A stretch of 64,000 nucleotides of DNA from UBA11891 sp003533785 (GCA_949511625.1 CATFEX010000003.1:1-64000), one strand, 5' to 3'; shown: positions 52,069-61,807, counted from the stretch's first letter. The notes: generated from the letters alone by a model not told the origin. Translations and numbers: made by a program.

Positions 52069-53946
52069 TTATTTGATCAAATCCAAGCTACGCTGGATAA
52101 AGGCTGTTAATTCCTCTCCTTTCAATAGGTTTTGCGACAAGCGTGCCAAATCCAATCCTTGTTTGATTAAGCGTTCTCGTTTCTTTGCTGTTTTGGTCTG
52201 CAGGATTTCTCCCACCAATTCATGGTTAGTATTGACCAATAGGGTATACATCTCTGGGAAACTACCCATCATGCCCCCTCCGGTCTGTTGCATCTCTTTC
52301 ATACGCCGCATAAATTCGGGTTGTGTCAACACAAAGGGCAGGCTGCTGCTGTCCATGGCTTCCAGTTGAACGCTGTATTGTCCATCGGGGATAACTGCCT
52401 CAATCAGCGGTTTGAGTTTTTCTTTTTCTTCTTCAGAAAGTTTTGAGACAGTAGCTTCCTCTTTTTTAATCAGGTTTTCTATGGCATCTCCATCAACACG
52501 GGCAAAGCTGAGGTTTTCTTTTGCCCCCTCCAGTTTTTGAATTAAGTGACTGATAATGGGAGAGTCCAACAAGAGAACTGTATACCCCTTCTCCTTAGCC
52601 GCTTGAATGTAACTATGCTGTTCTTCAACCTGCGAGGCATAGAGCAAAATCATTTTCCCGTCCTTATCGGTTTGGCTGTCTTTTACTTTTTCTTGCAATT
52701 CCTCGAAGGTGTAATAGTCACCGTCTGTGGTGGGATACAATGCAAATTTTTCTGCCTTTTCGAAGAATTTGTCTTCACTCAGCATGCCGTATTCTATAAC
52801 TACCTTGATATCGTTCCATTTTTCTTCAAAGCCCTTTCTGTCTTTTTTAAATAGACTGGAAAGTTTGTCAGCCACTTTTCGTGTGATGTAATTGCTGATT
52901 TTCTTCACGGCCCCATCGGCTTGTAAATAGCTTCGCGACACATTCAATGGAATGTCTGGGGAGTCAATCACGCCTCGAAGTAGGGTCAAGAATTCTGGTA
53001 CAATTCCCTCTACGTTGTCCGTAACAAAAACTTGATTTTGGTAGAGTTGGATTCTGTCTTTTTGAATATTGAGATCGTTGTTCAATTTGGGGAAGTACAG
53101 AATTCCAGTAAGGTTGAAAGGATAATCAACGTTGAGATGAATATGAAACAAGGGCTCTTCAAACTGCATAGGGTATAATTCACGATAAAAACTCGTGTAG
53201 TCTTCCTCTTTCAAATCGGCGGGCGCTTTGGTCCAAGCAGGATCGGGATTATTGATGATGTTATCTACCGTCTGGGTCTCTGGCTTGGCATCCTCGGCAG
53301 CATCGTCCGGCAGTGGAAGGGACTCTTCTCGGGTACCAAACTTAATGGGTATCGGCATGAATTTGTTGTACTTGGAAAGCAATTCTTTGATTCGACTCTC
53401 CTCCAAAAATTCTTTCGAATCCTTATCGATGTGAAGAATAATTTCTGTTCCTCGTTCTTTTTTGTCTGCTTTTTTGAGTTCGTATTCCGGAGAACCATCA
53501 CAACGCCAGTGAGCTGCGGGTTCGTCTTTGTAGGATTTGGTAATAATCTCAACTTCCTTGGCAACCATAAATGCAGAATAGAAACCTAAGCCAAAATGAC
53601 CAATGATCCCTGAGTCCTTTGCACTGTCTTTGTATTTTTCCAAGAATTCTTCAGCTCCAGAAAACGCAACTTCATTTATGTATTTGTTAACTTCATCTGC
53701 GGTCATTCCCACCCCTTTGTCTATAACATGTAATTTTTTGCCTTTACTGTCTATTTTAACTTCAAGAGTAGTATCTCCTAAGTTTCCTTTCACTTCTCCC
53801 AAACTGCTTAGATGCTTGAGTTTATTTGTGGCATCCGTTGCGTTGGAGATAAGTTCTCTCAGAAATATTTCATGATCGCTGTACAAGAATTTTTTGATGA
53901 GCGGAAAAATATTTTCAACCGCTACATTGATTTTACCTTTTGACAT
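52069..53946 (-). CDS. htpG: Chaperone HtpG (Hsp90)
   Basis: A 625-residue Hsp90-family ATPase. The GHKL pocket shows FLRELISNATDATNKL (Glu/Asn), HVIDKGVGMTADE and GHFGLGFYSAFMV. The middle domain has FYRELYPMQFEEPLFHIHLN and GIVPEFLTLLRGVIDSPDIPLN. It is a cytosolic homodimer helping fold clients under stress. It is first of a minus-strand group with the small membrane protein, methyltransferase and alkB genes. Confidence 0.96.
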   Translation of the reverse strand: MSKGKINVAVENIFPLIKKFLYSDHEIFLRELISNATDATNKLKHLSSLGEVKGNLGDTTLEVKIDSKGKKLHVIDKGVGMTADEVNKYINEVAFSGAEEFLEKYKDSAKDSGIIGHFGLGFYSAFMVAKEVEIITKSYKDEPAAHWRCDGSPEYELKKADKKERGTEIILHIDKDSKEFLEESRIKELLSKYNKFMPIPIKFGTREESLPLPDDAAEDAKPETQTVDNIINNPDPAWTKAPADLKEEDYTSFYRELYPMQFEEPLFHIHLNVDYPFNLTGILYFPKLNNDLNIQKDRIQLYQNQVFVTDNVEGIVPEFLTLLRGVIDSPDIPLNVSRSYLQADGAVKKISNYITRKVADKLSSLFKKDRKGFEEKWNDIKVVIEYGMLSEDKFFEKAEKFALYPTTDGDYYTFEELQEKVKDSQTDKDGKMILLYASQVEEQHSYIQAAKEKGYTVLLLDSPIISHLIQKLEGAKENLSFARVDGDAIENLIKKEEATVSKLSEEEKEKLKPLIEAVIPDGQYSVQLEAMDSSSLPFVLTQPEFMRRMKEMQQTGGGMMGSFPEMYTLLVNTNHELVGEILQTKTAKKRERLIKQGLDLARLSQNLLKGEELTAFIQRSLDLIK

Positions 53947-54068
53947 AAGTGAATAGTTTAAAATTATTTATTCAAAAAAAATACCAAAGAAGAGGAGGTG
54001 ACAGATTGGCATTTAAAATCTTAACAAAATATATGTTTAATAAAAATAAAAAATAGTTAAACATTGTG

Positions 54069-54076
54069 TATTTTTG
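54069..54076 (+). promoter_or_regulatory. -7 box for TetR-ABC1 pair
   Basis: TATTTTTG exactly matches TAnnTTTG, 17 bases before the ATG at 54094. Confidence 0.5.
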
Positions 54077-54093
54077 TTTAAATAGAATTAGCG

Positions 54094-54744
54094 ATGAAAT
54101 CAGATACACTCAAAACCAAGCTTATTACTCAATACATGGAACAAGTCTTGGAACATGAAGCCTACCCCAAGTCAGTGTATAAGTTTTGTAAAACAGCCAA
54201 GATTGAAGAAAAAGACTTTTACAATGTATTTTCTTCCCTTGATGCAGTTCGAGAGTACGTATGGGAAGTTTTTTTTACCAATGCAATGCAGGTATTGGAA
54301 AAAGATAAGGACTTTAAAAAGGGATCGCGTAGAGAAAAATTACTGAGTTTCTATTTTACATTTTTCGAAGTACTTCTGCTCAATCGCTCTTATGTATTGT
54401 TTGCACTTAAGAGAGAGATGAATATCATGAAGGATCTCGTTTTTCTAAAAAGACTACGTCGTCATTTCAAAGTATTTGCTACGGACCTGATTGAAGAAGG
54501 CAATGCAGATAAAGATTCTCGATGGAGTCAACATCCACCAAAGCTTTTTTCAGAAGCAGCTTGGGCACAGCTTCTTTTTTTAATGAAATTTTGGATTGAG
54601 GATACTTCAGAGCAATTTGAAAAAACGGACGCTGCCATAGAAAAGTCAGTCAATACCGCATTTGATGTATTCGACAATACACCTTTAGACACTTTGTTAG
54701 ATTTCGGAAAATTTTTGTGGAAAGAAACAGTTGCTAACACTTAG
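54094..54744 (+). CDS. TetR-family regulator paired with an ABC1 kinase
   Basis: A 216-residue helical protein. The N-terminus (ITQYMEQVLEHEAYPKSVYKFCKTAKIEEKDFYNVFSSLD) is a divergent TetR-type HTH, and the rest matches a TetR C-terminal ligand-binding domain. Its stop is immediately followed by the ATG of an AarF/UbiB kinase gene, an association I recognise from Flavobacteriia. What it senses is not known. It could control its own operon. Confidence 0.75.
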   Translation: MKSDTLKTKLITQYMEQVLEHEAYPKSVYKFCKTAKIEEKDFYNVFSSLDAVREYVWEVFFTNAMQVLEKDKDFKKGSRREKLLSFYFTFFEVLLLNRSYVLFALKREMNIMKDLVFLKRLRRHFKVFATDLIEEGNADKDSRWSQHPPKLFSEAAWAQLLFLMKFWIEDTSEQFEKTDAAIEKSVNTAFDVFDNTPLDTLLDFGKFLWKETVANT

Positions 54745-56055
54745 ATGAAAACATTAGATTACATCCCTACGAATAAAATTGAACGGGCAACCCAATTGGT
54801 CGCTACTGGCGTTCGCGTGGGGGGTAATTACCTGAAATATTACGGTGGCAAAGCTCTGAATCGCGAAATGTCCAAAGAAGCTCTGGATGAGGAAAATGCC
54901 AAGGATATTTACGATGGACTAAAAAGTTTAAAAGGAAGTGCCCTGAAAGTTGCTCAAATGCTTAGCATGGAAAAAAATATGTTGCCAAGAGCATACGTCG
55001 AGCAATTCAGTTTGGCGCAATTCTCGGTGCCCCCACTTTCTGCCCCCCTAGTTAAAAAGCTTATACGGAAAAACTTAGGAGCCGACCCAGAGGTCATTTT
55101 TGATACTTTTGCTGCTCAATCTGTAAACGCTGCCAGTATCGGTCAGGTACATCGGGCAGCTAAGAATGGGAAAAAACTTGCTGTGAAAATTCAATACCCA
55201 GGAGTAGCAAACAGTATCGGCTCTGACTTAAGCATTGTTAAACCTATAGCTGTTCGAATGTTTAATTTAAAAGGACAGGACGTTGATAAATTTTTCAATG
55301 AAGTGGAAAACAAACTTGTTGAAGAAACAGATTATGAACTTGAACTGCAACAAAGTCAATGCATGACAGAAGCTTGTGCTTTGATTCCAAATATGAGATT
55401 CCCAACCTACTATCCAGAATGGTCTAATAAGAAAGTATTGACTATGGATTGGATGGAGGGCATTCATTTTTCCGAATACACCGACCAAGAAATAACAGAC
55501 CCTAAAATCAATCAGAAGTTAGGACAAAGCCTTTGGGACTTTTATATGTATCAAATGCACGGGCTCAAAAAAGTGCATGCAGATCCCCACCCTGGAAATT
55601 TTTTAGTTTCACCAGAAAACGAATTGATAGCGTTAGATTTTGGTTGCATCAAACACATTCCAGATTCTTTTTATATCCCCTATTTTGAGCTTTCAAAAAA
55701 AGAAAATTTAGACGATAAAGAGGCATTTCAGAAAATCCTTCATGAATTGGAAATACTGACCGCTACAGACACTCCCAAAGAAATAGTCTTTTTCACCGAA
55801 CTGTTTCATCGTATGTTGCGCCTATTTACGCTTCCTTTTCAAGGTGAACATTTTGATTTTTCTGACACCATTTTTTGGAATAAAATTGCTTCTCTAAGTC
55901 AAGAATTTACAGAAGACCAAGAATGGCGAAAAATGAATGGGAATCGTGGTTCAGAACACTTTATATATATCAACCGAACCTTCTTTGGACTGTACAGTTT
56001 ACTCTTTGACTTGAAAGCCAAAGTGACCATAAATAATTACATGAATTTTGTTTAA
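54745..56055 (+). CDS. ABC1 (AarF/UbiB) atypical kinase
   Basis: A 436-residue atypical kinase. The Ala-rich loop (NAASIGQVHRA) and the lysine in AVKIQYPGV, HADPHPGNF and LDFG are present. The conserved KxGQ motif is replaced by KVAQ at residues 68-71. The family member UbiB/COQ8 supports ubiquinone biosynthesis; Bacteroidota mainly make menaquinone, so the target may be a different lipid. It is directly coupled to the TetR gene. Length is shorter than typical UbiB. Confidence 0.82.
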   Translation: MKTLDYIPTNKIERATQLVATGVRVGGNYLKYYGGKALNREMSKEALDEENAKDIYDGLKSLKGSALKVAQMLSMEKNMLPRAYVEQFSLAQFSVPPLSAPLVKKLIRKNLGADPEVIFDTFAAQSVNAASIGQVHRAAKNGKKLAVKIQYPGVANSIGSDLSIVKPIAVRMFNLKGQDVDKFFNEVENKLVEETDYELELQQSQCMTEACALIPNMRFPTYYPEWSNKKVLTMDWMEGIHFSEYTDQEITDPKINQKLGQSLWDFYMYQMHGLKKVHADPHPGNFLVSPENELIALDFGCIKHIPDSFYIPYFELSKKENLDDKEAFQKILHELEILTATDTPKEIVFFTELFHRMLRLFTLPFQGEHFDFSDTIFWNKIASLSQEFTEDQEWRKMNGNRGSEHFIYINRTFFGLYSLLFDLKAKVTINNYMNFV

Positions 56056-56081
56056 TTGGTTTATTTGCTTGTGTAATTATC

Positions 56082-56114
56082 AAACACCCTAATCGAATTA
56101 GGGTGTTTTTTTTT
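56082..56114 (+). terminator. Terminator after the ABC1 kinase gene
   Basis: AAACACCCTAAT (56082-56093) and ATTAGGGTGTTT (56097-56108) form a 12-bp stem with CGA loop, followed by a T run. Confidence 0.85.
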
Positions 56115-56133
56115 CCTTTATATTGCGGCACTA

Positions 56134-57153
56134 ATGTTTACTACTATGTATCAATCTAGAATTTCCGGACTTGGCAAATACCTTCCAGAAAATGTGGTTA
56201 CAAACAAGGATTTATCCAAAATAATGGATACTTCAGACGAATGGATTCAAGAGCGTACAGGGATTAGAGAACGACGTCATATCCGTAAAGGTTCTGAGGA
56301 CACTACAGCCAGTATGGGAGCCGCCGCTGCAAGAATAGCCATTGAGCGTGCGGGAATCCAAACAGAGGAGATCGAATTAATTCTCTTTGCTACACTCAGT
56401 CCTGATTACTATTTTCCAGGTTCTGGAGTCTTGGTTCAAGAGCTCTTGGAGATTCCCACTTGTCCTGCCATGGACATTCGAAATCAGTGTTCGGGATTCA
56501 TTTATGCCTTGTCCACTGCCGATCAGTTTATCAAAACGGGTATGTATAAAAATATTCTTGTTATTGGCTCCGAAAACCATTCGGGGGGATTGGACATGAC
56601 AACCCGTGGACGCGGAGTCTCTGTTATCTTTGGAGACGGTGCAGGAGCTGCCGTGATCACAAGAGAGGAAAACCCTGAGCGAGGCGTATTGTCCTCACAC
56701 CTTCACTCCGAAGGCAAATTTGCAGAAGAGCTCTCTTTGATTGGTCCCAGTACAAACCGTTGGGTACCTGAAATCCTGGAAGCCAACGACCCCAGTGATG
56801 AATCCTATTTTCCTTTTATGAATGGGCAGTTGGTATTTAAAAATGCCGTAGTGCGTTTTTCTGAAGTAATCATGGAAGGGTTACAGGCCAATAAATTGAG
56901 TCCGGAGGCTATTGATATGTTAATTCCCCATCAAGCCAATCTTCGTATTTCTCAATTTGTGCAAAAGAAATTTGGTTTGCAAGATCACCAGGTATACAAT
57001 AACATCCAACATTATGGAAACACCACTGCAGGTTCTATTCCCATTGCATTGACAGAAGCATGGGAGGAAGGTCAAGTGAAAGAAGGTGATCTGTTGGTAT
57101 TGGCTGCTTTTGGTAGTGGATTTACTTGGGGAAGTGCGATTATACGCTGGTGA
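56134..57153 (+). CDS. 3-oxoacyl-ACP synthase III family protein (FabH-like)
   Basis: A 339-residue condensing enzyme. The Cys-His-Asn triad is Cys119 (IRNQCSGF), His266 (IPHQANLRI) and Asn296 (YGNTTAGS). The N-terminus SRISGLGKYLPENVVTN is typical; the ATG at 56146 (MYQSR) is an equally good start. Residues around the Cys (RNQCSGF rather than NAACSGF) and the length above the usual 317 suggest a divergent member, perhaps not the main fatty-acid initiation enzyme. The stop overlaps the next ATG by one base. Confidence 0.87.
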   Translation: MFTTMYQSRISGLGKYLPENVVTNKDLSKIMDTSDEWIQERTGIRERRHIRKGSEDTTASMGAAAARIAIERAGIQTEEIELILFATLSPDYYFPGSGVLVQELLEIPTCPAMDIRNQCSGFIYALSTADQFIKTGMYKNILVIGSENHSGGLDMTTRGRGVSVIFGDGAGAAVITREENPERGVLSSHLHSEGKFAEELSLIGPSTNRWVPEILEANDPSDESYFPFMNGQLVFKNAVVRFSEVIMEGLQANKLSPEAIDMLIPHQANLRISQFVQKKFGLQDHQVYNNIQHYGNTTAGSIPIALTEAWEEGQVKEGDLLVLAAFGSGFTWGSAIIRW

Positions 57154-57521
57154 TGAAATCGAAAGTGACTCTTATATTAGGTGCTTCTACAAACCCCGAG
57201 CGAGTTTCTCATCAGGCGATCCATCGCCTCAGAAAGGCAGGACATTCTGTGATTGCTGTTGGCAATGCAGAAGGGCAAGTTGGGGATGTTCCCATACAAA
57301 AAGGACCGATAGGAGGGTTGTCTCGCCCCCATACGGTCAGTATTTATTTACAGCCAAAGTGGCAAGAGGTATATCGGGATGGGTTGTTGGCATTGAAACC
57401 CCAAAGGGTTATTTTTAACCCAGGGACGGAAAACCCAACCCTAGCCACTGCATTATGCGAATCTGGGATTTCTTTTGAACACGCCTGTACTTTAGTCCTC
57501 CTTTCGACGGATCAATACTAA
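57153..57521 (+). CDS. CoA-binding domain protein (YccU-like)
   Basis: A 122-residue Rossmann-fold domain: VTLILGASTNPERVSHQAIHR, HSVIAVGNAEG and the end FNPGTENPTLATALCESG. Such domains bind CoA. The ATG at 57153 overlaps the FabH-like stop (TGATG), so the two are translated together. The 3' end overlaps the convergent sodium symporter gene by 30 bases. Confidence 0.87.
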   Translation: MKSKVTLILGASTNPERVSHQAIHRLRKAGHSVIAVGNAEGQVGDVPIQKGPIGGLSRPHTVSIYLQPKWQEVYRDGLLALKPQRVIFNPGTENPTLATALCESGISFEHACTLVLLSTDQY

Positions 57522-58958
57522 ACCAATAAAGGTTAGAAGTCCATTGAGCGGTAGCAACTCGTAGCCAATTTCGTATCCTCCCAGAGCCGAACTAGGAATC
57601 TGTCCTAAGCCAAAAATTAAGGCAACAGCGGTGAGCGCTACACCGAGCACTTTTCTTCCCTGTACCTGATAAGGAGTGAACATCCCGAAAGCAAATAGGC
57701 CCAGCAAGGGGCCATAGGTATAGGAGGCCACCGTTAATAAGCCATCGATGACATTGCGATCCAACACATATTTAAAAACTATAACTACAACAATCAATGC
57801 AAGGCTCATTCCAATATGTACTTTTTTTCGAACGCGAATTTGCTCTGATTCTGGCCTTTCATTTAAGTTTAAAAAATCCACACAAAACGAAGTGGTCAAT
57901 GACGTTAATGCACTATCTGCACTGCTGTAGGCCGCAGCAATGAGCCCCAACAAAAAAGTTACGGCAACTCCAATCCCTACGCCTTCATTTAAAGCAATTT
58001 CAGGAAAAAGAAGGTCTGTGTTGGGCTTGCCATTTACCGTGGGGACTGCGATACCCTGCTGTTGGGCATAACTGTAGAGAAGGATACCCAGTAACAGAAA
58101 TAAGAAAGTAACAACGACCAATACGAAGCTAAAACTCACCATGTTTTTTTGGGCGTCTTTAAGATTACGGCAACTTAAATTTTTTTGCATCATGTCTTGG
58201 TCTAAACCGGTCATACAGATGGTAATGAAAGCACCGCCTAGAAGGGATTTTAAAAAATAATTCCGGGCAAGGAGATTATCGGTCACCCAGACACGATCAT
58301 ACTGTTTGAACACTTCCGATTCAAAGAAATCCACCAAGGATAAATCCATGGCTTGAAGCAGATAGACGATAGAAAGTACTACGGCAACAAGCATCAAGAG
58401 GGTCTGCAGTGTATCGGTCCATATGATTGTTTGAATTCCCCCTTTGAAGGTGTAGAGCCAAATCAAAAGGATGGATAATACAACCGTGACTTCGAAGGGA
58501 ATACCCCATGGGTCAAAAATAAATTGCTGCAAGACAAGGGCGACAAGAAACAAGCGAAAAGCAGCTCCCAAAACCCGAGAGACAAAGAAAAAAGCAGCAC
58601 CCGTAAAATGACTTTGAGCCCCCAAGCGTTGACCCAAGTATTCATAAATAGAAGTGATTTGGTAGCGATAGTAGAGGGGTAGGAGTACAAAGGCAACAAC
58701 CCAATATCCCAACAGATAGCCAATGACTACTTGAAAATAGGTGAGTTGCGTATCTGCTACCCAGCCAGGAACAGAGATAAAAGTAACCCCAGAGAGGGAT
58801 GCACCCACCATACCAAAAGCAACCAAGTACCAAGGAGCATTTCTATTGGCTTGGTAGAAAACTTGATTGTTATCCTGCCGCCCTGTCCAATAGGATATAA
58901 TAATCAAAATAGTAAAATAAGAAAGGATCAACCCTAAAAGAATGACAGGGGATAGCAT
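57492..58958 (-). CDS. Sodium:solute symporter family protein
   Basis: A 488-residue membrane transporter of the SSS fold, about 13 helices. The sodium site region is SLSGVTFISVPGWV and AYSSADSALTSLTTSFCVDF. The substrate (sugar, proline, pantothenate or another) is not decidable. It is monocistronic on the minus strand. Its 3' end overlaps the CoA-binding gene by 30 bases. Confidence 0.88.
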   Translation of the reverse strand: MLSPVILLGLILSYFTILIIISYWTGRQDNNQVFYQANRNAPWYLVAFGMVGASLSGVTFISVPGWVADTQLTYFQVVIGYLLGYWVVAFVLLPLYYRYQITSIYEYLGQRLGAQSHFTGAAFFFVSRVLGAAFRLFLVALVLQQFIFDPWGIPFEVTVVLSILLIWLYTFKGGIQTIIWTDTLQTLLMLVAVVLSIVYLLQAMDLSLVDFFESEVFKQYDRVWVTDNLLARNYFLKSLLGGAFITICMTGLDQDMMQKNLSCRNLKDAQKNMVSFSFVLVVVTFLFLLLGILLYSYAQQQGIAVPTVNGKPNTDLLFPEIALNEGVGIGVAVTFLLGLIAAAYSSADSALTSLTTSFCVDFLNLNERPESEQIRVRKKVHIGMSLALIVVVIVFKYVLDRNVIDGLLTVASYTYGPLLGLFAFGMFTPYQVQGRKVLGVALTAVALIFGLGQIPSSALGGYEIGYELLPLNGLLTFIGLVLIRRKED

Positions 58959-59018
58959 AACGGATGATTTGTTTAAAGATAGAAAAATGTACCTACTATA
59001 AATTTCCTATTTTTGGCT

Positions 59019-59636
59019 ATGGAATTTTCTTCCCAACTCCTCGAGAAAGCCGTTGAAGAAATCGCTCAGTTGCCTGGAATCGGAAGGCGAACCGCCCTTC
59101 GATTGGCGCTGCACCTGCTCAAACAACCGGAAAGCCATACCCAACGACTGGCTTTGGCGTTGACCACCTTTCGAGAACATATCAATTTTTGCGAACAATG
59201 CCATAATTTATCGGATGCTCCCCGTTGTGAAATTTGTTCCAACCCCTCTCGTAAGGCCGCACAATTGTGCGTGGTGGAAGACATACGAGATGTCATGGCC
59301 ATTGAAGCTACAGGCCAGTTCAAAGGGTATTACCATGTCTTAGGAGGGCTCATCTCTCCAATGGATGGGATTGGGCCTCAGGATTTGACCCTAGACTCGC
59401 TGAGGACCAAAGTAGCTGCTGGGGCAATTACAGAAGTGATTTTTGCCCTTAGTGCCACCATGGAAGCTGATACCACCAGCTTCTACATGTTTAAATTACT
59501 CAGTAAATATTCCGTAGGAATGAGTACCATTGCACGTGGAATTGCCGTTGGGGAAGAATTAGAATACACGGATGAAGTCACTCTTGCTAGGAGCATAAAT
59601 ACGCGCCTTCCCTACGAAAAATCCATTCGCCAGTAA
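59019..59636 (+). CDS. recR: Recombination protein RecR
   Basis: A 205-residue DNA repair protein of the RecFOR path. It shows an N-terminal HhH (IAQLPGIGRRTALRLALHLL), the zinc-finger C4 (CEQCHNLSDAPRCEIC) and the Toprim domain (LCVVEDIRDVMAIE, then YHVLGGLISPMDGIGP). A TTG six bases upstream is in frame; the ATG at 59019 is chosen. Confidence 0.95.
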   Translation: MEFSSQLLEKAVEEIAQLPGIGRRTALRLALHLLKQPESHTQRLALALTTFREHINFCEQCHNLSDAPRCEICSNPSRKAAQLCVVEDIRDVMAIEATGQFKGYYHVLGGLISPMDGIGPQDLTLDSLRTKVAAGAITEVIFALSATMEADTTSFYMFKLLSKYSVGMSTIARGIAVGEELEYTDEVTLARSINTRLPYEKSIRQ

Positions 59637-59695
59637 TCCAAATCAAGCCGGAGAGTGTGGCTTAGATTTTGTACTTTTACGCCCTAACAATCGCT

Positions 59696-61033
59696 ATGGC
59701 AAAGTTCGAATTAAAACTCCCCAAAATGGGCGAGAGCGTCGCAGAGGCTACGATAACTTCTTGGCTCAAAGAGGTTGGCGATCCCATTGAGATTGATGAC
59801 GCTGTAGTTGAAATCGCAACGGATAAAGTAGACTCTGATGTGCCTTCGGAGGTTACCGGTGTATTATTGTCCAAAAACTTTGAAGTGGATCAGGTGGTGA
59901 AGGTCGGGGAAGTTTTGGCAGTTATAGAGACGGAGGATCTCGATCCAGCTATGGAATCTGAACAAAAGGCAATACCCGTAGAACCCCAAGTAGAAGTAGT
60001 TGTAGAGGAGCAAGAAGATACCGTCCAAGCCGCTGCAGAAGTAGCTAAGGAAATCGTTCAGCTCAAAGAACAAATCCAACCTGTAGTTTCCAATGAGAAA
60101 CGATTCTATTCTCCTTTGGTCAAAAACATTGCAGTCCAAGAAAACATCAAACAAGAAGAACTCGACACCATTTCAGGGACGGGGCAAAATAATAGGGTGA
60201 CCAAAAAAGATATTCTAGCTTATATAGAACAACGTGCCTCGACCGGAACGGAATCTCCTGTCATCCCAACTCCTTCTGTGAAAGAAAGACCAGCTGCCAA
60301 GATTCCTACTCAAACAGCTAGTGGGCAAGATCAAATCATTGAGATGACTCGAATGGGTAAATTAGTGGCAGCGCATATGCTGCACAGCAAGGAAACATCG
60401 GCTCATGTCCAGTCTTTTGTAGAAGCCGATGTAACGGAATTGTGGGAATGGCGAGAAAGAATAAAAAATAAATTCTTAGAACGCACCGGAGAGAAACTTA
60501 CCTTCACCCCCTTATTTATCACTGCCGTTCTCAAGGCGCTCCGGGATTTCCCCCAGCTCAACAGTTCGATAGATGGAGACCAAATCATACAAAAAGGAGC
60601 TATCAATATTGGGATGGCCACGGCTTTGGCCGATGGTAATTTGATTGTCCCTGTCATAAAAAACGCAGATCATTTGAATCTTTTTGGTTTGTCCAAAGCG
60701 GTGAATGATCTCGCCCAAAGAGCCCGTACGAATCAATTGCAGCCAGAAGAAGTGCAAGATGGCACCTACACGGTGACCAATGTTGGTAACTTTGGTTCCA
60801 TAATGGGTACACCAATAATCAACCAGCCTCAGGTAGGCATTTTAGCGGTAGGCGTCATTCGAAAAATGCCTTCTGTCATCGAAACGCCCGAAGGCGATTT
60901 TATTGGAATCCGCCGCAAGCTTATTTTATCACACAGTTACGACCACCGGATCATCAATGGAGCTACAGGAGGTCAATTTGTCAAAAACGTAGCCAATTAT
61001 CTCGAACAATGGGACGAAGCGGCCCCTATCTAA
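59696..61033 (+). CDS. 2-oxo acid dehydrogenase E2 acyltransferase
   Basis: A 445-residue dihydrolipoamide acyltransferase. It has one lipoyl domain (lipoyl Lys44 in ATDKVDS), a peripheral subunit-binding domain (FYSPLVKNIAVQENI) and the catalytic core. The active-site stretch SYDHRIINGATGG has Asn where the HxxxDG motif normally has Asp, at residue 421. The acyl substrate (pyruvate, 2-oxoglutarate or branched-chain) is undecided. The start at 59696 opens with MAKFELKLPKMGES; an earlier in-frame start adds 9 residues. TACTTTTA at 59672 may be its -7 box. Confidence 0.92.
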   Translation: MAKFELKLPKMGESVAEATITSWLKEVGDPIEIDDAVVEIATDKVDSDVPSEVTGVLLSKNFEVDQVVKVGEVLAVIETEDLDPAMESEQKAIPVEPQVEVVVEEQEDTVQAAAEVAKEIVQLKEQIQPVVSNEKRFYSPLVKNIAVQENIKQEELDTISGTGQNNRVTKKDILAYIEQRASTGTESPVIPTPSVKERPAAKIPTQTASGQDQIIEMTRMGKLVAAHMLHSKETSAHVQSFVEADVTELWEWRERIKNKFLERTGEKLTFTPLFITAVLKALRDFPQLNSSIDGDQIIQKGAINIGMATALADGNLIVPVIKNADHLNLFGLSKAVNDLAQRARTNQLQPEEVQDGTYTVTNVGNFGSIMGTPIINQPQVGILAVGVIRKMPSVIETPEGDFIGIRRKLILSHSYDHRIINGATGGQFVKNVANYLEQWDEAAPI

Positions 61034-61036
61034 TCT

Positions 61037-61807
61037 ATGAATCTTAAACTCACCCGTCCAATCTGCTTTTTTGACCTCGAAACTACTGGGGTAAATATTA
61101 CCAATGACCGCATCGTAGAAATGGCGGTTCTCAAAATTCTTCCCGATGGCAGTCAAGAAGAAAAATTATGGTTGATCAACCCGGAAATGAAAATACCAGC
61201 AGAGGCTGCTGCGGTGCACGGAATCACAGATGAAAAAGTAGCCGATGCGCCCACATTCAAACAATTGGCTTCCGAAATAAGTAACTTTATTATCCACTGT
61301 GATTTGGCCGGTTACAATTCCGACCGTTTTGACATCCCATTGTTGGCTGAAGAAATGCTTCGAGCCGAATTTGATTTTGACATGAAAAACCTCAAAACCG
61401 TGGATGTACAAACCATTTTTCACAAAATGGAGCAGCGAACCCTCACTGCTGCCCTGAAGTTTTACTGCCAAAAAGATCTTACCGATGCACATTCTGCTAT
61501 GGCCGACACCCGTGCTACTTTTGATGTTTTAAAAGCCCAATTGAAGCGCTATGAGGAATTAGAACCTTCGGTAGACTTTCTCAACACTTTTACTTCTCGG
61601 AGAAAATCGGCCGATTTGGCGGGTTTCATCGTCTATAATAAAGAAGGAAAAGAGTGCTTTTCGTTTGGCAAACACAAGGGGAAGACGGTGGATGAGGTCC
61701 TTGAAAAAGAACAAGGCTATTTTGGATGGCTCATGAATGCTGACTTTCCTCGTTATACCAAGAAAGTTCTCACCCAGATTCGTTTACGCAAGTTCAACCA
61801 AGGCTGA
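61037..61807 (+). CDS. DnaQ-like 3'-5' exonuclease with C-terminal DUF3820
   Basis: A 256-residue DEDDh exonuclease: CFFDLETTG (Asp13, Glu15), CDLAGYNSDRFDIP and the HxxxxD in DAHSAMADTRATFD. The C-terminus (SFGKHKGKTVDEVLEKEQGYFGWLMNADF) is a DUF3820-like add-on. It resembles the epsilon-like proofreading enzymes of Bacteroidota. Its ATG is 3 bases after the E2 stop. Confidence 0.9.
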   Translation: MNLKLTRPICFFDLETTGVNITNDRIVEMAVLKILPDGSQEEKLWLINPEMKIPAEAAAVHGITDEKVADAPTFKQLASEISNFIIHCDLAGYNSDRFDIPLLAEEMLRAEFDFDMKNLKTVDVQTIFHKMEQRTLTAALKFYCQKDLTDAHSAMADTRATFDVLKAQLKRYEELEPSVDFLNTFTSRRKSADLAGFIVYNKEGKECFSFGKHKGKTVDEVLEKEQGYFGWLMNADFPRYTKKVLTQIRLRKFNQG

